Origin: Lindgomyces ingoldianus
Taxonomy: Eukaryota > Ascomycota > Dothideomycetes > Pleosporales > Lindgomycetaceae
Direction of reading: 5' to 3'
NCBI RefSeq assembly: GCF_010093535.1
Contig: NW_022985205.1
Location: 348,161-412,160, forward strand
Length of the DNA stretch: 64,000 nt
Made by a program: the position numbers and the translations under genes. Positions 11,817 to 22,897 of this stretch are shown one piece after another. Position 1 is the stretch's first letter. Every line of letters begins with the position of its first letter. Under the pieces are notes generated by a model. It made no database searches. It was not told the DNA's origin and saw only the letters and a list, made by a program, of their open reading frames with translations.

Positions 11817-13230
11817 CTACAAGATCGCGTTTCCGTTAATGTGAGAACTGACACCACCTGACGATATATTAGATGGCCGAGCTTTGATCCTAGAGGTAAG
11901 GGCCATACCTGGACAGTTCGCAGGTGCAGACGAGAAGAAGAAGAACCACCGATTCTTCTCTCGACACTTCGCGGCAAGTTTCTCGAGATCTAACATCTCC
12001 CCGAGTGGCATACCCCACAATGCTAGAATATACTCGTGCAGGTGATAACCTATTGTGCCATCTTAGTTTGCACCAGTGAAGGTGGGCTGCGGTGGCGGTT
12101 CACTTACTCTCGTGGGTGGGCCACGCCTCGAATGCGGGTGCATCACCCGCAACAGCAGCGAAATAGCAGTCATGAAGCCAATCTAAAATCTTCTGCTCTT
12201 GGCTTAATCCTGCATATCGCTGTCCGTCTTCACCGTCCTTTCCGCTTCCATGCCTCAACGCTGCCTTTGTTCGATCATCAGGAGACTTCGCATCATATGC
12301 TTCCTTCCACCCGCTGCGTACGAAGAGCATGTCTCCAATCTTGATGTCCCCACCCTGAGCCGCAGGCCGAATGTCAATGCCTTGATCCTTCCCACATTGA
12401 TATAACTCTTCCCACGAAATGGGGTAGTAGTCATATGGGTCGTAATTGATACCTTTCTTGTGAGCGTAACCTCTGTAGTCTAGAAGAACGCCTCGACCTG
12501 CGATACCGTGTTCGGCCCAGTGGTGCATGGAGCATTTGTGATTTGCACTTGGACCTAGAATGTCAGAGCCCTTGGTCTACGACTGTGTCAGCATGTACAG
12601 TAATGGTGGCTGGTATCCGTTTACTCCATTGTAAAAAGTTCCTGTAGACAGGTGTGCAAACTAAAATAACTATTAGCAAAGGTTACGGCACCAGAATCTG
12701 GAACTTATTCCCGTACGTGTCTGAAGCCATCCCATTGCGTGCCGCTCTGGGTGTTCATGTGGTAAATGTCATCATAAGCTAAGTTCTCTGCAAGAACCTT
12801 AATCTCGTGCTTGAATATCTCACGCCCAAAGGCAGGCTGATTTGGGGTGTCGAGGGGAAGACTAATTATTGTTGGAGCGAAAACAAACAAGCTTCTAGAT
12901 ACACCACTTACTTCACAGGAATGATCTCGCCTGTCCTAATCTCTTTCGACGCAGCGGCGACTCGAGTCGGAGTGAGAAGGTTTATCCGGCCGATCTAAAG
13001 TTCACTTAGAATGCTGTCTATCGGACGAAAGCCGCAACACGCACGTAGTCATTATCTCCCCACACCCAGGCAGCCTCGGGTGGAGCTCCGGGGATCTCAG
13101 GAAGCTCCTTTCGCGTTGGAAACTTGGTGCAATCCGGGTCCCAGGGGATAGTAGTAGCGGTCTTGTTCATTGTTAAAAAGTCCTTAATTTGCGTTAACCT
13201 CTGGTTCGCAGTGCTCTTTTGATCCGCCAT
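11817..13230 (-). CDS. Cyclase-family protein (kynurenine formamidase-like fold)
   Basis: Seven exons join in phase: complement(join(11817..11857,11909..12049,12108..12576,12625..12660,12717..12861,12912..12994,13045..13230)), giving 366 residues. Six introns are 48-58 nt with good donors (GTAAGT, GTACGG and similar) and branch points. Family landmarks appear in the right order: WVWGDND...IGRINLLTP, LPLDTPNQPAFGRE, NTQSGTQWDGFRH near 126-138, GTFYNG, HHWAEHGIAGRGVLLD, FVRSGW, AGDAPAFEAWP, LALWGMPLGEMLDLE, and a C-terminal NCPGGVSSH. These match the putative cyclase family (Pfam PF04199) in its fungal form. The bacterial metal motif HxGTHxDxPxH is replaced here by SGTQWDGFRH, so metal use is uncertain. 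An in-frame ATG at 13302 could add 24 residues. Its substrate is unknown; it is likely cytosolic. Confidence 0.85.
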
Positions 13231-14329
13231 GATGTTAGTCTTGAAGTCTCTTATATTTAGTCCGGATGAATGGTATGGGATAGCAGTGGGAATGACGTTC
13301 AAGCTTTAATAGGGTTATAAACATTCGCGAGTACCCCGCGAAATGTTTTACGCACTATGATGCCCACCCCGCATTTCTAGCAGTGGGTGAATTGCGCTCA
13401 ATTCGCCGAGGCATGATGGTTGCTTGCGACGCGGCGCTCTTCTGACAGTCGTCCGATGACTCGTTCAGCCAATCGTGACCGTCAGCACCTGCAGGCACCA
13501 AATGATAAACGCTGCGCTCCATAACGAAGATGTGGACGCGATGCTAGGCCTGGTGAGCGATGCTGTTTGAGAGGGGAGTGGTGGTGCAAACCCCGCGGCT
13601 TTGGGATCGCGGTGCTGAGCTAATCTTAACTTAGTCCCTTTATCGCTCGAGAATTTCAGCACATCCTTTATTCACCTATATTCTCTTGTATCTTTATAAT
13701 TCTCAAGAGAGGGTTCTCGAGCAAGCCGAGACAAATCTATTGCAAGCATTTGGACACTTATTAAGCTGGACATGGAAAAGCTATGCTACAGGGAGATATC
13801 CCCAGGGCCTAAGTGTCCGCTCAGCAGGAAGTCACACCTCTTTCCAACTTCAATAATGACCGCACTTACATATCAGCTCAGATGGCTTCTTGTTTCTGAT
13901 TCGGGCTAAATACTCCAAATTCTGACACTGATCAAGCAGAGGTTACGTTCTTCGCGTGCCATAGCCTCTCTCTCTTCCAAGATTACCTGTTGAGGTCCCT
14001 TCTTCAGATCTATGCATAAGTGCTTGATCTGGTAGACTTCTATCAACAAATGAATAATATTTTGCTTCATCTTGATATTCATACAAACAGAGCATTTGCT
14101 CTCCCCAACCCGCCAAGCCAACAGTTCGCCCCACCCACTTCTGCAAAAGCTATTTATAACCCCGCTTTGCTAGGAGGATGACTCATATACCTCGTTGCCA
14201 CACTAACCACCACTCCTACCCTTCTTCCCACTTACCACTTGTCGGGTTTGAAAAAACTTTTTGTTGCGTAAGCACAACTTTACGCTATAACTATTTAGAG
14301 GCAACAATTTTAAAATTCGACATATTACA
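13231..14329. other. Spacer between cyclase gene and tRNA
   Basis: About 1.1 kb. It contains the cyclase promoter at its left end. Small frames are present but none carries a recognisable domain, and I see no repeat. Confidence 0.4.
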
Positions 14330-14418
14330 GCCCGCTTGGCTTAGTGGTACAGCGTCTCACTCGTACGGATCATGTGTGTGTGATGAGAAGATCCTCGGTT
14401 CGATTCCGAGAGTGGGCA
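14330..14418 (+). tRNA. tRNA-Thr (anticodon CGT) with 17 nt intron
   Basis: The full cloverleaf can be drawn. The acceptor stem GCCCGCT pairs with AGTGGGC (one G-T pair), with A as discriminator; the D-stem is GCT/AGC; the anticodon stem TCTCA/TGAGA closes the loop C-T-CGT-A-A; the T-arm is CTCGG-TTCGATT-CCGAG. The loop is interrupted after position 37 by a 17 nt intron at 14366-14382, the standard position for nuclear tRNA introns. The spliced length is 72 nt. The internal A box (TTGGCTTAGTGG) and B box (GGTTCGATTCC, 14397-14407) are intact. Reading the anticodon directly gives CGT, which decodes ACG (Thr). Confidence 0.9.
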
Positions 14419-14430
14419 TTTTTTATTTTT
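14419..14430 (+). terminator. Pol III terminator of the tRNA
   Basis: A run of T residues (TTTTTTATTTTT) directly follows the tRNA 3' end, as expected for RNA polymerase III termination. Confidence 0.8.
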
Positions 14431-14700
14431 GCACTTGGAAGTGATTGCGACCCTTACATTTTGGCTTGCACTGAATATTTTATTGGTTTTGGGGGTTGGT
14501 GTTGAGTTCGGGTGCTGGGAAGTCGAGGTGCAAGTTGTGGCTTGCGGGGCTGGGGCTGGGCACGTGATGCACTTCTTTTTCATGTATCTATTAAAGGGAG
14601 ATTTAGGATCATAGAACAAGGCGCATTCCTTGATTTATACGGAAGCTATATGCATTTTCAATGTCCTGTCATGTCCAATCGAGGTGGCTTGCAGAGCCCA

Positions 14701-15744
14701 TTACTTGCTGTCATATGCATACTCATCCAAACCATTCTCCTCTAGAAAAGTATCCAACAATGCCCCCACTTTGGCATTACCTAAATCTGCAAACGGGATA
14801 TGCGTATTCCCCTTCAGCCCTGCATCATCCCTCAACTTCAAAACTGTCGCATTGCCTCCATACTGATTGATCAGCTTAGCCGCAAGCCTCGACTGCCGAA
14901 CATAGTCCCACGACTCATCACGGTGATCGCCCCACACAAATTGGATCGCGGATAGCTTTGCTAGTTTCTTAAATTGCTCGAGCGGGACGACATAAGGGCC
15001 GAAGCCACCGCGCCTGGCTGTGATGTTGACGTTGTCGGGGAAAACGTAACCGATGCTTTCGTAGGCGACGATACCTTTGATGTTGGTGTTGTTGGCTTTC
15101 ACAGCCGTCATCTGGGCGCGGAGACCACCGGCTGAGTTGGTGAGATAAACGATGTTGTCGCCAATCTTGCCTGAGTCGGCTGCGATGGAGGCAGCGTCCG
15201 AGTGCAGCTCTACGTTTTCGGTGGTGTCGATTTCGACGTAGCGAGCGCTAGTTGCTTGCTGCCAGGCGTAATTATCTTGGGTCGGGAACTGTACGTCGGG
15301 CCACCAGTTCATGTAGGAGGGGCCAAAGTTCCAGGAAATGAAATTGAGACGGTCTCCGTAGTAAGGGGTGTAGTTCATAGGCACGCAGGGCCAGTTTGCG
15401 CGTCCCACTCGAGGACCATCCCATAAGTACACGGGGTAGTTTCGACGAAGAAACATGTCTTTGTAGCCTTCGCCACCATCCCATCGGTTCTGCCATACTT
15501 GAGAGCTGGAGCTGTGCCACATGACCAGGCTGGTCTTTCGTGGTCGCCAAGGAATGAAATACTCCATGTATCCATGATCGCAGGACAGTGTTCTATTAGG
15601 GGAGGCGGGACTGCTCACAGTCTTTCCACCAATTTCGAATCCTCCAGACTTTGCTAGCATTATTGGGCTTTGGGGTCTTGCATCCTCTGAGTGAACACCA
15701 TGGCTAAGAACATGGAGAAGAAGAATGGCGAAGAAAGCCCACAT
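14701..15744 (-). CDS. Secreted alpha/beta-hydrolase (esterase-like)
   Basis: A single-exon gene of 347 residues begins with a signal peptide (MWAFFAILLLHVLSHGVHS). The body has an alpha/beta-hydrolase layout: a central strand VYLTN followed by the nucleophile elbow TNSAGG (Ser204), a candidate acid in VWGDHRDE (about 273-276) and a catalytic His at 315 in GNTHIPF. The elbow lacks the first Gly of the usual GxSxG and reads N-S-A-G. Aromatic residues are abundant (PSYMNWWPD, YWQQ-like segments), as in fungal secreted esterases of the 713-like type; that subfamily link is inferred. It is convergent with the tRNA, from which it is 282 bp away. Substrate unknown. Confidence 0.8.
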   Translation of the reverse strand: MWAFFAILLLHVLSHGVHSEDARPQSPIMLAKSGGFEIGGKTVSSPASPNRTLSCDHGYMEYFIPWRPRKTSLVMWHSSSSQVWQNRWDGGEGYKDMFLRRNYPVYLWDGPRVGRANWPCVPMNYTPYYGDRLNFISWNFGPSYMNWWPDVQFPTQDNYAWQQATSARYVEIDTTENVELHSDAASIAADSGKIGDNIVYLTNSAGGLRAQMTAVKANNTNIKGIVAYESIGYVFPDNVNITARRGGFGPYVVPLEQFKKLAKLSAIQFVWGDHRDESWDYVRQSRLAAKLINQYGGNATVLKLRDDAGLKGNTHIPFADLGNAKVGALLDTFLEENGLDEYAYDSK

Positions 15745-17877
15745 GATGCGTGATTGAATGAGAGCGAGAGAAAGGAATCGAAGTGTGAATGATAAAGGTA
15801 AATGAAGGTTTCCACTTTGGTCCTACCAGTGCATCCGAGGCGTTGCAAGAAATAAAAAATCGGACAAGTGGATCCAAAGCATACACATACCATTGTTAAA
15901 CGTGAGTACGCTAGAAGCTGTGCGGTCAGCGAGATAATTGCCGGGAGTCGATGTGCCGAGCAGAGCTTACCAATGCTGGGCAAGTGGAGTAGACAATCCT
16001 AAGAGTCGATCTTTTGACTCGGATGAAGGAAGTCGGTATTCCCGTCGATATACAGAGATGGTCAATATAGGTGCTGAAATAGTCGAGGCGTGCCTGTTCT
16101 GCCATCTTTGTGGACTCGGAACCAAAATTGCTTCTTTCCTGGAGCTTTCTTAACAATATCTTATACGTGGCCACCAACCCAGCTAACCAATGCTTCAGAC
16201 AAGAGGTCTCTTCCTACAAGAACCATTCCTCCGCTCTATCTCAGTGGTGGTGCAGAGGAGGCCCTTAATGTCGAAGAATGTGCCAGTAGCCCACCCCACT
16301 GTAAGATGCTTCTAGTATTCAAGCGCTGGAACAGCTGTCAACTTGTGGGGCTGGTATAAAAGCGGCCAAGAACAGTTGGTGTGAGATGGTCGCATCTTGA
16401 AAAGGAAATGACAGGGGATCCCAAATTTCTCTGAAGTGCCAGTAAGACGCTACACTTGAACTGGAGCCATGATTCGCTGTCCTGGCTCGCTAGGCAACGA
16501 TAGAGGCGTCGTAAGTGGTGGATCGATCCTTAGAAGCTGGCATTCATGGTGGAGTGTGTGTGGAAGTAGTTCGTATTTTTGCCATATTAGTAGGCGTCAT
16601 TATTCCCCCATCCAAATTCAGCCGCCGGATAACTTCCGAATTCAAGTATCGCAAACGTATGTCCGGCGAATCCTTGTGTCATTTAGCGTTCTTCTCGAAG
16701 TAAACACTCGCTAAAGCAACGGCTGTCGGCGAATTTCTTTCTGGGACTCGGAAGAGCGGGTCACATGGGTCGATGAAGGTGGGTGTTGGAGTTTTAGGAA
16801 TCCATTCGGGTGTTAACGACTTTGCTCTCCTTTCTACCGTAGAAGACCCACTGGGCCACCTTGATTAGATCGTCGTTTCTCTCCCATTTTTCTGGTTTCA
16901 ACGTAGCTGGACATTGTTGGGTGGAGTGGACGCAGTTGTTAAGAGGCTTTGGAATGTGGTTGAGGGCGTTATGCACTCTGGTTACGGCTCTGGTTAATTT
17001 CCTGTGACCCTGTTTAGGATTTCTTGTCCTTAGTAGATTTCTCGTTGAAGGCAATGCGTGGACCGGTATTGTATTCTGAAACACCGCGCTTCAAGGAACT
17101 CGTAGGCCAAGTGGAAAACTTCATTGATTGTGCTATGGGGACTAGAATTAACCGAAGCGAAAAGCCGAAACAACTCGCTCAGTAACTTCCGCTCTTGATT
17201 TCATATGTTCAGTAGGCGAAGCGAACCCTGCAACACAGACAAGGCAGTTCCAATTATAAAGGAAGCCATCGGGCTGAAAACCCACGGCGCATGGAAACTG
17301 AAGGCTGTCCACAACATAGGATGTTTGAAGCATATAGCTCTTTCAAATGTTGGTGGTCTAACTCAGTATTGCGCTGCGCGATCACCGATCTATATATTAT
17401 CTTCTTACTGAGCGCCAGCCATTAAAGATTCGTAGTCTGGGTTTCGACGCCGTCTGGAATTCCTTCAGTCTCGGTCGAGCATCATCAAGCACTCGCCTTT
17501 CTACTAAGAGGTGGCGTCTCTGCACCTGAGTGCAAAATAACAGAAAGTCACGGTACTGAATGATCATAAGCATCAAATATCCCCTCAATCAAGAGCATCT
17601 ATCTAAGAGTCGTACAACATATTATAAAGATCTCGCCAGGGCAGGTGATCTGGGATGTGGAGGCGAAGCTTGGAGCAAGTAGTCAAGAGAAGTCAGCCCG
17701 GTCAAATTCCGATGAAATGGATTAGCGCTTCTTTCACTCAGGATGGCCTTTCCTTGGCATACAAGAAGATGATGGATTAGACTGAGCGGGGTTCGGCTCA
17801 AGAACCGTTGTTGTGCACCGTCCAAACCGGACCAGCTTTCGTGAAATTCCCACATGTTATCATACTCACGTAGTTCT
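15745..17877. other. Gene-poor stretch upstream of the esterase
   Basis: About 2.1 kb. The first few hundred bases should be the esterase promoter. Several small frames exist (for example on the minus strand at 16794-17084 and 17622-17855) but none has a motif or splice context I can defend. The composition is normal, so this is not RIP DNA. Confidence 0.4.
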
Positions 17878-18438
17878 TCAGCGAGGCAGCCATCGTGATA
17901 GCAGTGTGTTAGGAGGAGGATAACTCGCTTTCGTTTGTGGGCGCGCTAACTGATTTGAGCATCCCCGCAGCACCAACCACATCTGGCCTAGCCATGGTCG
18001 GCCTTGGCGCAACCATGGCTGAGTGACCTGTTGCATGAATTCCCACACAGTCCGCCCAAGTAACTGGGGAGGTCCTCTATTCGCCATAGACTGCCATTCC
18101 AGTCCCTCTAGTGTAGCCTCACTACTTTTTGGTACTGGAAAGATTTGCGAAGTTAATTCCAACGCCGATTTTTTAGTCGATTTTTTAGTCGATTTAGGAA
18201 CGAATATTGGGGTTCTACGGAGCATCTTGGTCACTACCGTATCCATGATTTTCTCATGGCCGAAGTGTAGGCGGCAATGGATATATTGATGGAGCGGTGA
18301 TGAAGCGGAGGTGGAGTGAAGGTGAGTGTGTTGAGATTGCAAAAATCTCGTGAGACGCACTTCGGCGTCGAGCATGGGCATTGGCCTGAGCTCCTCGCTG
18401 TCATCCAGAGATTCCATTTTCAAGGCCTCCACACTCAA
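17878..18438 (-). CDS. Possible 186-residue hypothetical protein
   Basis: This open frame of 561 nt starts MSVEALKMESLDDSEELRP. It has no signal peptide, no membrane segment and no motif I recognise. A 12 bp tandem duplication at 18169-18192 makes the Lys/Ser/Thr repeat in its middle. The last third reads as low-complexity and may not be translated; a GTGAGT donor in another frame near 17865 hints at a different gene model. It could be a chance frame. Confidence 0.25.
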   Translation of the reverse strand: MSVEALKMESLDDSEELRPMPMLDAEVRLTRFLQSQHTHLHSTSASSPLHQYIHCRLHFGHEKIMDTVVTKMLRRTPIFVPKSTKKSTKKSALELTSQIFPVPKSSEATLEGLEWQSMANRGPPQLLGRTVWEFMQQVTQPWLRQGRPWLGQMWLVLRGCSNQLARPQTKASYPPPNTLLSRWLPR

Positions 18439-18929
18439 TTTGTTGAATGGAAACCACTGAAACGGTAAAGGCGCGGAACACGATGATACCAGAGGCAGCT
18501 TCTAAAGAAAGTCATTCTATCCACGAGTGTGTCCGCTCGGACCTCGAAACCCACGACACAGAAATTGCACTCGCACTCGCACTCGGTGCAAACTACTCCT
18601 GGATGCGACATATGATCTACAAAAATCTGAACAATTGTTCCGCGACGAAACCAGCGGAAATAATCCGATTCGTTCGAATCGCCAGTCATCTTCATGTCAT
18701 AAATTACCCTTCAGATTATTCCTCAGCATTCCCCGGATCTCCATTTAACCATATCCCAAACACTTTCCGACACGACGGGAAGAACAGCGAAGCGTGGAAT
18801 AAATGTACCGGCCAACGGTACAATTATCTTTCCCTTCAAAGCCTCGAAGTAGGGACCATATAAGCATGTAGATCGAAGAGACCCATATTAGACGTTTGTC
18901 GCCTCGATGCATCATCAGTATCGCCGAAT

Positions 18930-20311
18930 ATGCAAGTCCGTTGTCTCTCGTTACTAGCGCTCGCTGCATCTCTTGTCAATTCGACCCCATCAAACGAAAG
19001 GAAAACATGCACCATCCAAGCAAGCGGTACGAATGTGACCGATGACGCCCCAGCTATTCGAGCTGCCTTTAAAGAATGTGATCGCGGAGGAAGGGTCGTG
19101 TTCAACCCAGTAACTTACTACATCAACTCAATTCTGAACATTACAGGCCTTCAAGATGTGGAAATTGATATCCAGGGAAAGCTGCTGGTATTTCTCCAGC
19201 GATGAAATCCTTCTAGCACGAGACTGATATCGACTGTAGTGGAGCACCGACATTCAATACTGGCTAAATCACTCCATGTCCGTCGGGTACCAGAACCAAT
19301 CCACAGCTTTCATTCTCGGAGGCGACAACCTCGAAATTGACGGCCATGGAATTGGGACTCTTGACGGTAACGGCGACTATTGGTATGAATGGATACGAAA
19401 ACAGCCAAACACGTCGAATTATCCCGGTCGACCCCATCAGATAACATTCAACGGCCTCACAAATTCAGTCGTCAAAGGCGTAAACTTTCTTCGAAGCCAG
19501 ATGTGGACGATGTCGATAATCCACTCACATTATAGCCAGTTTCAGGACATCTTGGTCAATAATACTGGAAATCGTTTCCAAAGCTGTATGGTTCTCGAAC
19601 AAGGAGGTTAAAGAAACAATACTAACAGGGCGAGTAGCAAATACCGACGGAGCCGATACAATATTCTCTTCCCATATTCTCTTCCAAAACTGGACTGTTT
19701 ATAACGGTGATGACAGCATAGCTTTTAAAGCAAACAGCACGAGCATCGTTCTTAAAGACTCAAGGTTTTATGGTGGTCTCGGCATCGCTATCGGTTCGAT
19801 CGGTCAACTCAAGGGCGTCAGCGAAACAGTCGAGAATATTAGCGCTGAAAACATTTACTTTGAGAATACGTTGCACTCATTTTATGTCAAGACATGGACG
19901 GACGATCAAAACGGATACCCTCCCAACGGTGGCGGTGGAGGCCTCGGGTATGCCCAGAACCTTAGACTCAAGAACCTAGAAACGAAAGGGATGCGCGGAG
20001 CCGCATTTTCCATAAGTCAATGCACGAGGTTTAAAGGCGCACCTGGCCAGGGAAATTGCACCAATTCGCAATTTCAATTGAGGAATATTAGTATCGACGG
20101 TTTGAAAGGGACGACTAAGTCCGGAAGAGTGGCAAGTCTACAGTGTAGTGCAGTTGCGCCATGCACTGATATTGAACTATCTCATGTCGACCTGAAATTT
20201 GAGAATGGGACCAGTGCCAAGAGCTATCTTTGTGGGAATGTTAAGGAGAATAAAGGATGGGAATGCACGGGGAAAGTCTGCGAGGGTGGAAGTGCTACAG
20301 GGGAATGCTGA
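18930..20311 (+). CDS. Glycoside hydrolase family 28, exo-rhamnogalacturonase-like
   Basis: join(18930..19187,19240..19585,19638..20311) gives 425 residues. Both introns are 52 nt and keep phase; the second has an ATACTAAC branch. A signal peptide opens the protein (MQVRCLSLLALAASLVNS). The right-handed beta-helix GH28 signatures are present: NTDGAD (Asp205) and NGDDS (Asp226, Asp227) carry the three catalytic acids, and YVKTW (284-288) carries the substrate-binding Lys. The usual GHG histidine is replaced: G248-L249-G250 in GGLGIAIGS. This variation and the NGGGGGLGY loop are typical of the fungal rgx-type exo-enzymes acting on rhamnogalacturonan or galacturonan ends. The C-terminus has paired cysteines (CxGNV..CTGxVC). 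It is a secreted pectin-degrading enzyme; exact bond specificity cannot be read. Confidence 0.9.
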
Positions 20312-21229
20312 GGGAACGTAGCCTAACAACCGCTGTGTTCTTTCCCCCCAGCTTCGGTGGTGTTTCATCGAAAGCCGCTCCATGCAGTAAGGGCCATGGG
20401 TCAAGTGTCTTGTGCCCGGCAAATTTAGATAAAAGAATTCTAAGCAACTTCCCTACCAAGTAGTTCATCATTATCAATGCTTCTAGCTATCAAAAAGAAT
20501 AGATTGACGCCAATATAACGCCCACTCGCACAATTTCCGTTTCCGGCGAAGCAAAGTTTGAAAGCGGGCCCTACGTGGGATATTCCTTACTCAGGCAGTC
20601 CCGACCTTTCATTACGAATCCAGATTATACAAGGGGTTTGTATTGATTGTGCTGGTATTCGTTTGGATGCTGTGAGCGTTAGAACTGTTTGCGATGAAAT
20701 TCCAGAGGTCCGATCAGGCGTATGTAATATCTTTGTAGGAAAAAAGGCTGAGGTGAGTTGCTGTTAATTCGCTGCTGCCATTTCAGCGTTAAATAAAACC
20801 AATGAAACGCTTTCAATCCAATCAATGGGCCATTTTGGTATTCTAGCATTTCTCTAGGCCTGTAACTTCTCTCTGGCTAGAAGATCTGAGAAGCACGAAC
20901 TCGATTCATATTCATCTGCTAGCTAAGTCGTTGCAGAATTTCTCATAGAATGGTCTCCTCTATCATGTAAAATATTCTCCCCTTATTCACGTTCACCTTT
21001 CTCGTACCGGTGCCGCCGTCCCTGGCGAATTCGAGGCATCCAATTGAATCCCTATAACACCATGGTTTAAAAGCGGCGAGGAGTCATAACAGCCTAGTTA
21101 TAAAAAGGGATGATATCTCGCTAACTAAGATGTTCTCCCTCCTATCTGCGGAACGTTTGAGTAATCTAACTCAAACTCACACGAAGTCTGCTTACCATCG
21201 TTTTATAGACACCCCGATTAGTTATGACG
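20312..21229. other. Spacer downstream of the GH28 gene
   Basis: About 900 bp containing the 3' region of the pectinase gene. A small frame at 20558-20767 has no motif. I see nothing else. Confidence 0.4.
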
Positions 21230-22290
21230 GCCTAATGTTACCTTTCAACTTCAGGATTAAGTCTACAAACCAACCCTCTTTCTCGAAGAGCTTGACCACC
21301 TCTTAGACACATTCGAATGTACCAAGTCTACAGTGACCATAACCATTCAAAATATCGAGTCCTACGACAAATTTAGGAGCGTACATGTGTCTTTAGCAAA
21401 CGGATTGGTTGCGTCATCGCATTTAATTTGCAGTGTCGATGGAGCAGATTTGGGTTTCAGGTAAGTTTAGTAGAGTCTTAGCCTCAATATTCATGAACTA
21501 AGTAAATCTTCCCCGGATTTCAGGACTTCATTTTGACATAAAAACCTTGTGGATCGCCCTTAAGTTCGAAATCAATACCTTATAAAAGGCATTGTTTCTC
21601 AAAACATTCGATTTTAGACATTGTAGCAAAACCTACATCATACATAAACACGATGGTTATCAGGACCATGTCTTGTAGTCTCAATCCCAGTCGAACGTTC
21701 ACCAGCTACACCAACTGCAACGGTAAACCAAATGATACCATACACACCATATCGTTGAATTTCTAGGAGATTGATATCGTCTTCAAATTACCTGGAAATG
21801 CATATCTCCCCTCCAACCTCAGGTGCAACACTTGCAGCGGTAAAGGCCCCCTAACTCTTAGTGCAGCTCATTTCGAGTTAAATAATCTAGAAACTCTTAT
21901 CAGTGGGATAAATGATGGTCTTGTCAAAAGTGGTTTTATTGAGAAAGACCTTACAGGCCTCGAGATTTCTATTGGTTTGAGGGCTACCCTGTCGATAAAG
22001 GTGGACTAATCCGTCGCTATATTTAGATGCAGTTTCATTGAGGCTGCAGCATTTGTGTTCTACTAAACTTGAAGAAGTGAGCTAATGTATTTATTAAGAT
22101 TCCGAGAGTTGGATCCAGTAGTTTCGCGTTTGGACTTGGTCTACCATTCCAATCCACCGTCAAAGGAGGTGTAAAGTTGGGACTTAGATTCGATATTGTA
22201 GTCAGTGGAGGCATAGCCGATCCCTAACTCACCAATCCGTGGAATTGGCTCATCTCTAGGTCCCGATTCCAAGAATCTAGCAAATAAGTT
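21230..22290 (+). pseudogene. Relic of a large secreted fungal protein (DUF7029/DUF7223-like)
   Basis: Separate reading fragments on the plus strand resemble parts of a common secreted fungal protein family. Around 21258-21462 a frame reads LDHLLDTFECTKSTVTITI and ends at a good GTAAGT donor. Around 21530-21590 a fragment reads HFDIKTLWIALKFEI. Around 21770-22010 a frame reads FKLPGNAYLPSNLRC followed by NTCSGKGPLTL. Around 22105-22230 another reads FAFGLGLPF. The Cys-x-x-Cys block and the beta-rich repeats are typical of the family I know as DUF7029/DUF7223; that name is from memory. No ATG-to-stop model can be built because frames shift and stop between the pieces. It could be a diverged gene with many introns, but decay is more likely. 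Confidence 0.45.
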
Positions 22291-22897
22291 TTCCAGGGGG
22301 TTAAAAATGCCTCTTCGCGAAGTCTGAAGAAGGAATCAAACGGTTCCGAGCTCTATATGTAGTCGTCTGAACGCTAGCATATCGTTCTAAACTGCGCGGT
22401 ACTGCTAGCTTCACCTAAGGGTAAGCGAAAAGAGTTGGTACAGTATTCGAAAACATTGCGAGCTATTTCCCAGACGCTGAAAGGTAAATATTTCCTTTTC
22501 TTCATGAAGAACATTCCGCCAGCCAAAAACGGCATAGTCATTCGTCACCCTCGGTTTTCAGGTCTACCATTCCATTTGTTCTAATAGAAGCCTTTCCAAC
22601 AGTGTTTTTAGACCAGAGTGGATTGATACTGAGAATTTTTGCGTATTTGAAAGAAGGAAGGCGGCGCAGAACTGGAACAACTACTATAGTCGCATAAAGT
22701 GTAGAGTGAGGGTAGGACTGTAATTGAGATGTAAAGCAGAGCCGTAAGCATAAGTAGCTAGAATACATCGGTGATGCCTTAGGTGCCCAAGGTGAAAAAG
22801 AGCAAGTCGAGGGGAATACGCTTGCTTACTTAGTACTAGCACTGAGTACATTATCTGGTGTATCTGCGATAATGGCTAAAACAAATCTCGAATAGAA
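22291..22897. other. Spacer, possibly more of the relic
   Basis: About 600 bp with short frames only and no motif I can name. Confidence 0.3.

Noticed and set aside
14361..14388. tRNA read as elongator Met
   Set aside because: The body resembles tRNA-Met, and CAT occurs inside the intron, but the stem TCTCA/TGAGA fixes the loop so that the anticodon is CGT.
16794..17084. 96-residue minus-strand frame
   Set aside because: No motif, no splice partner and a biased composition; left as unexplained spacer.
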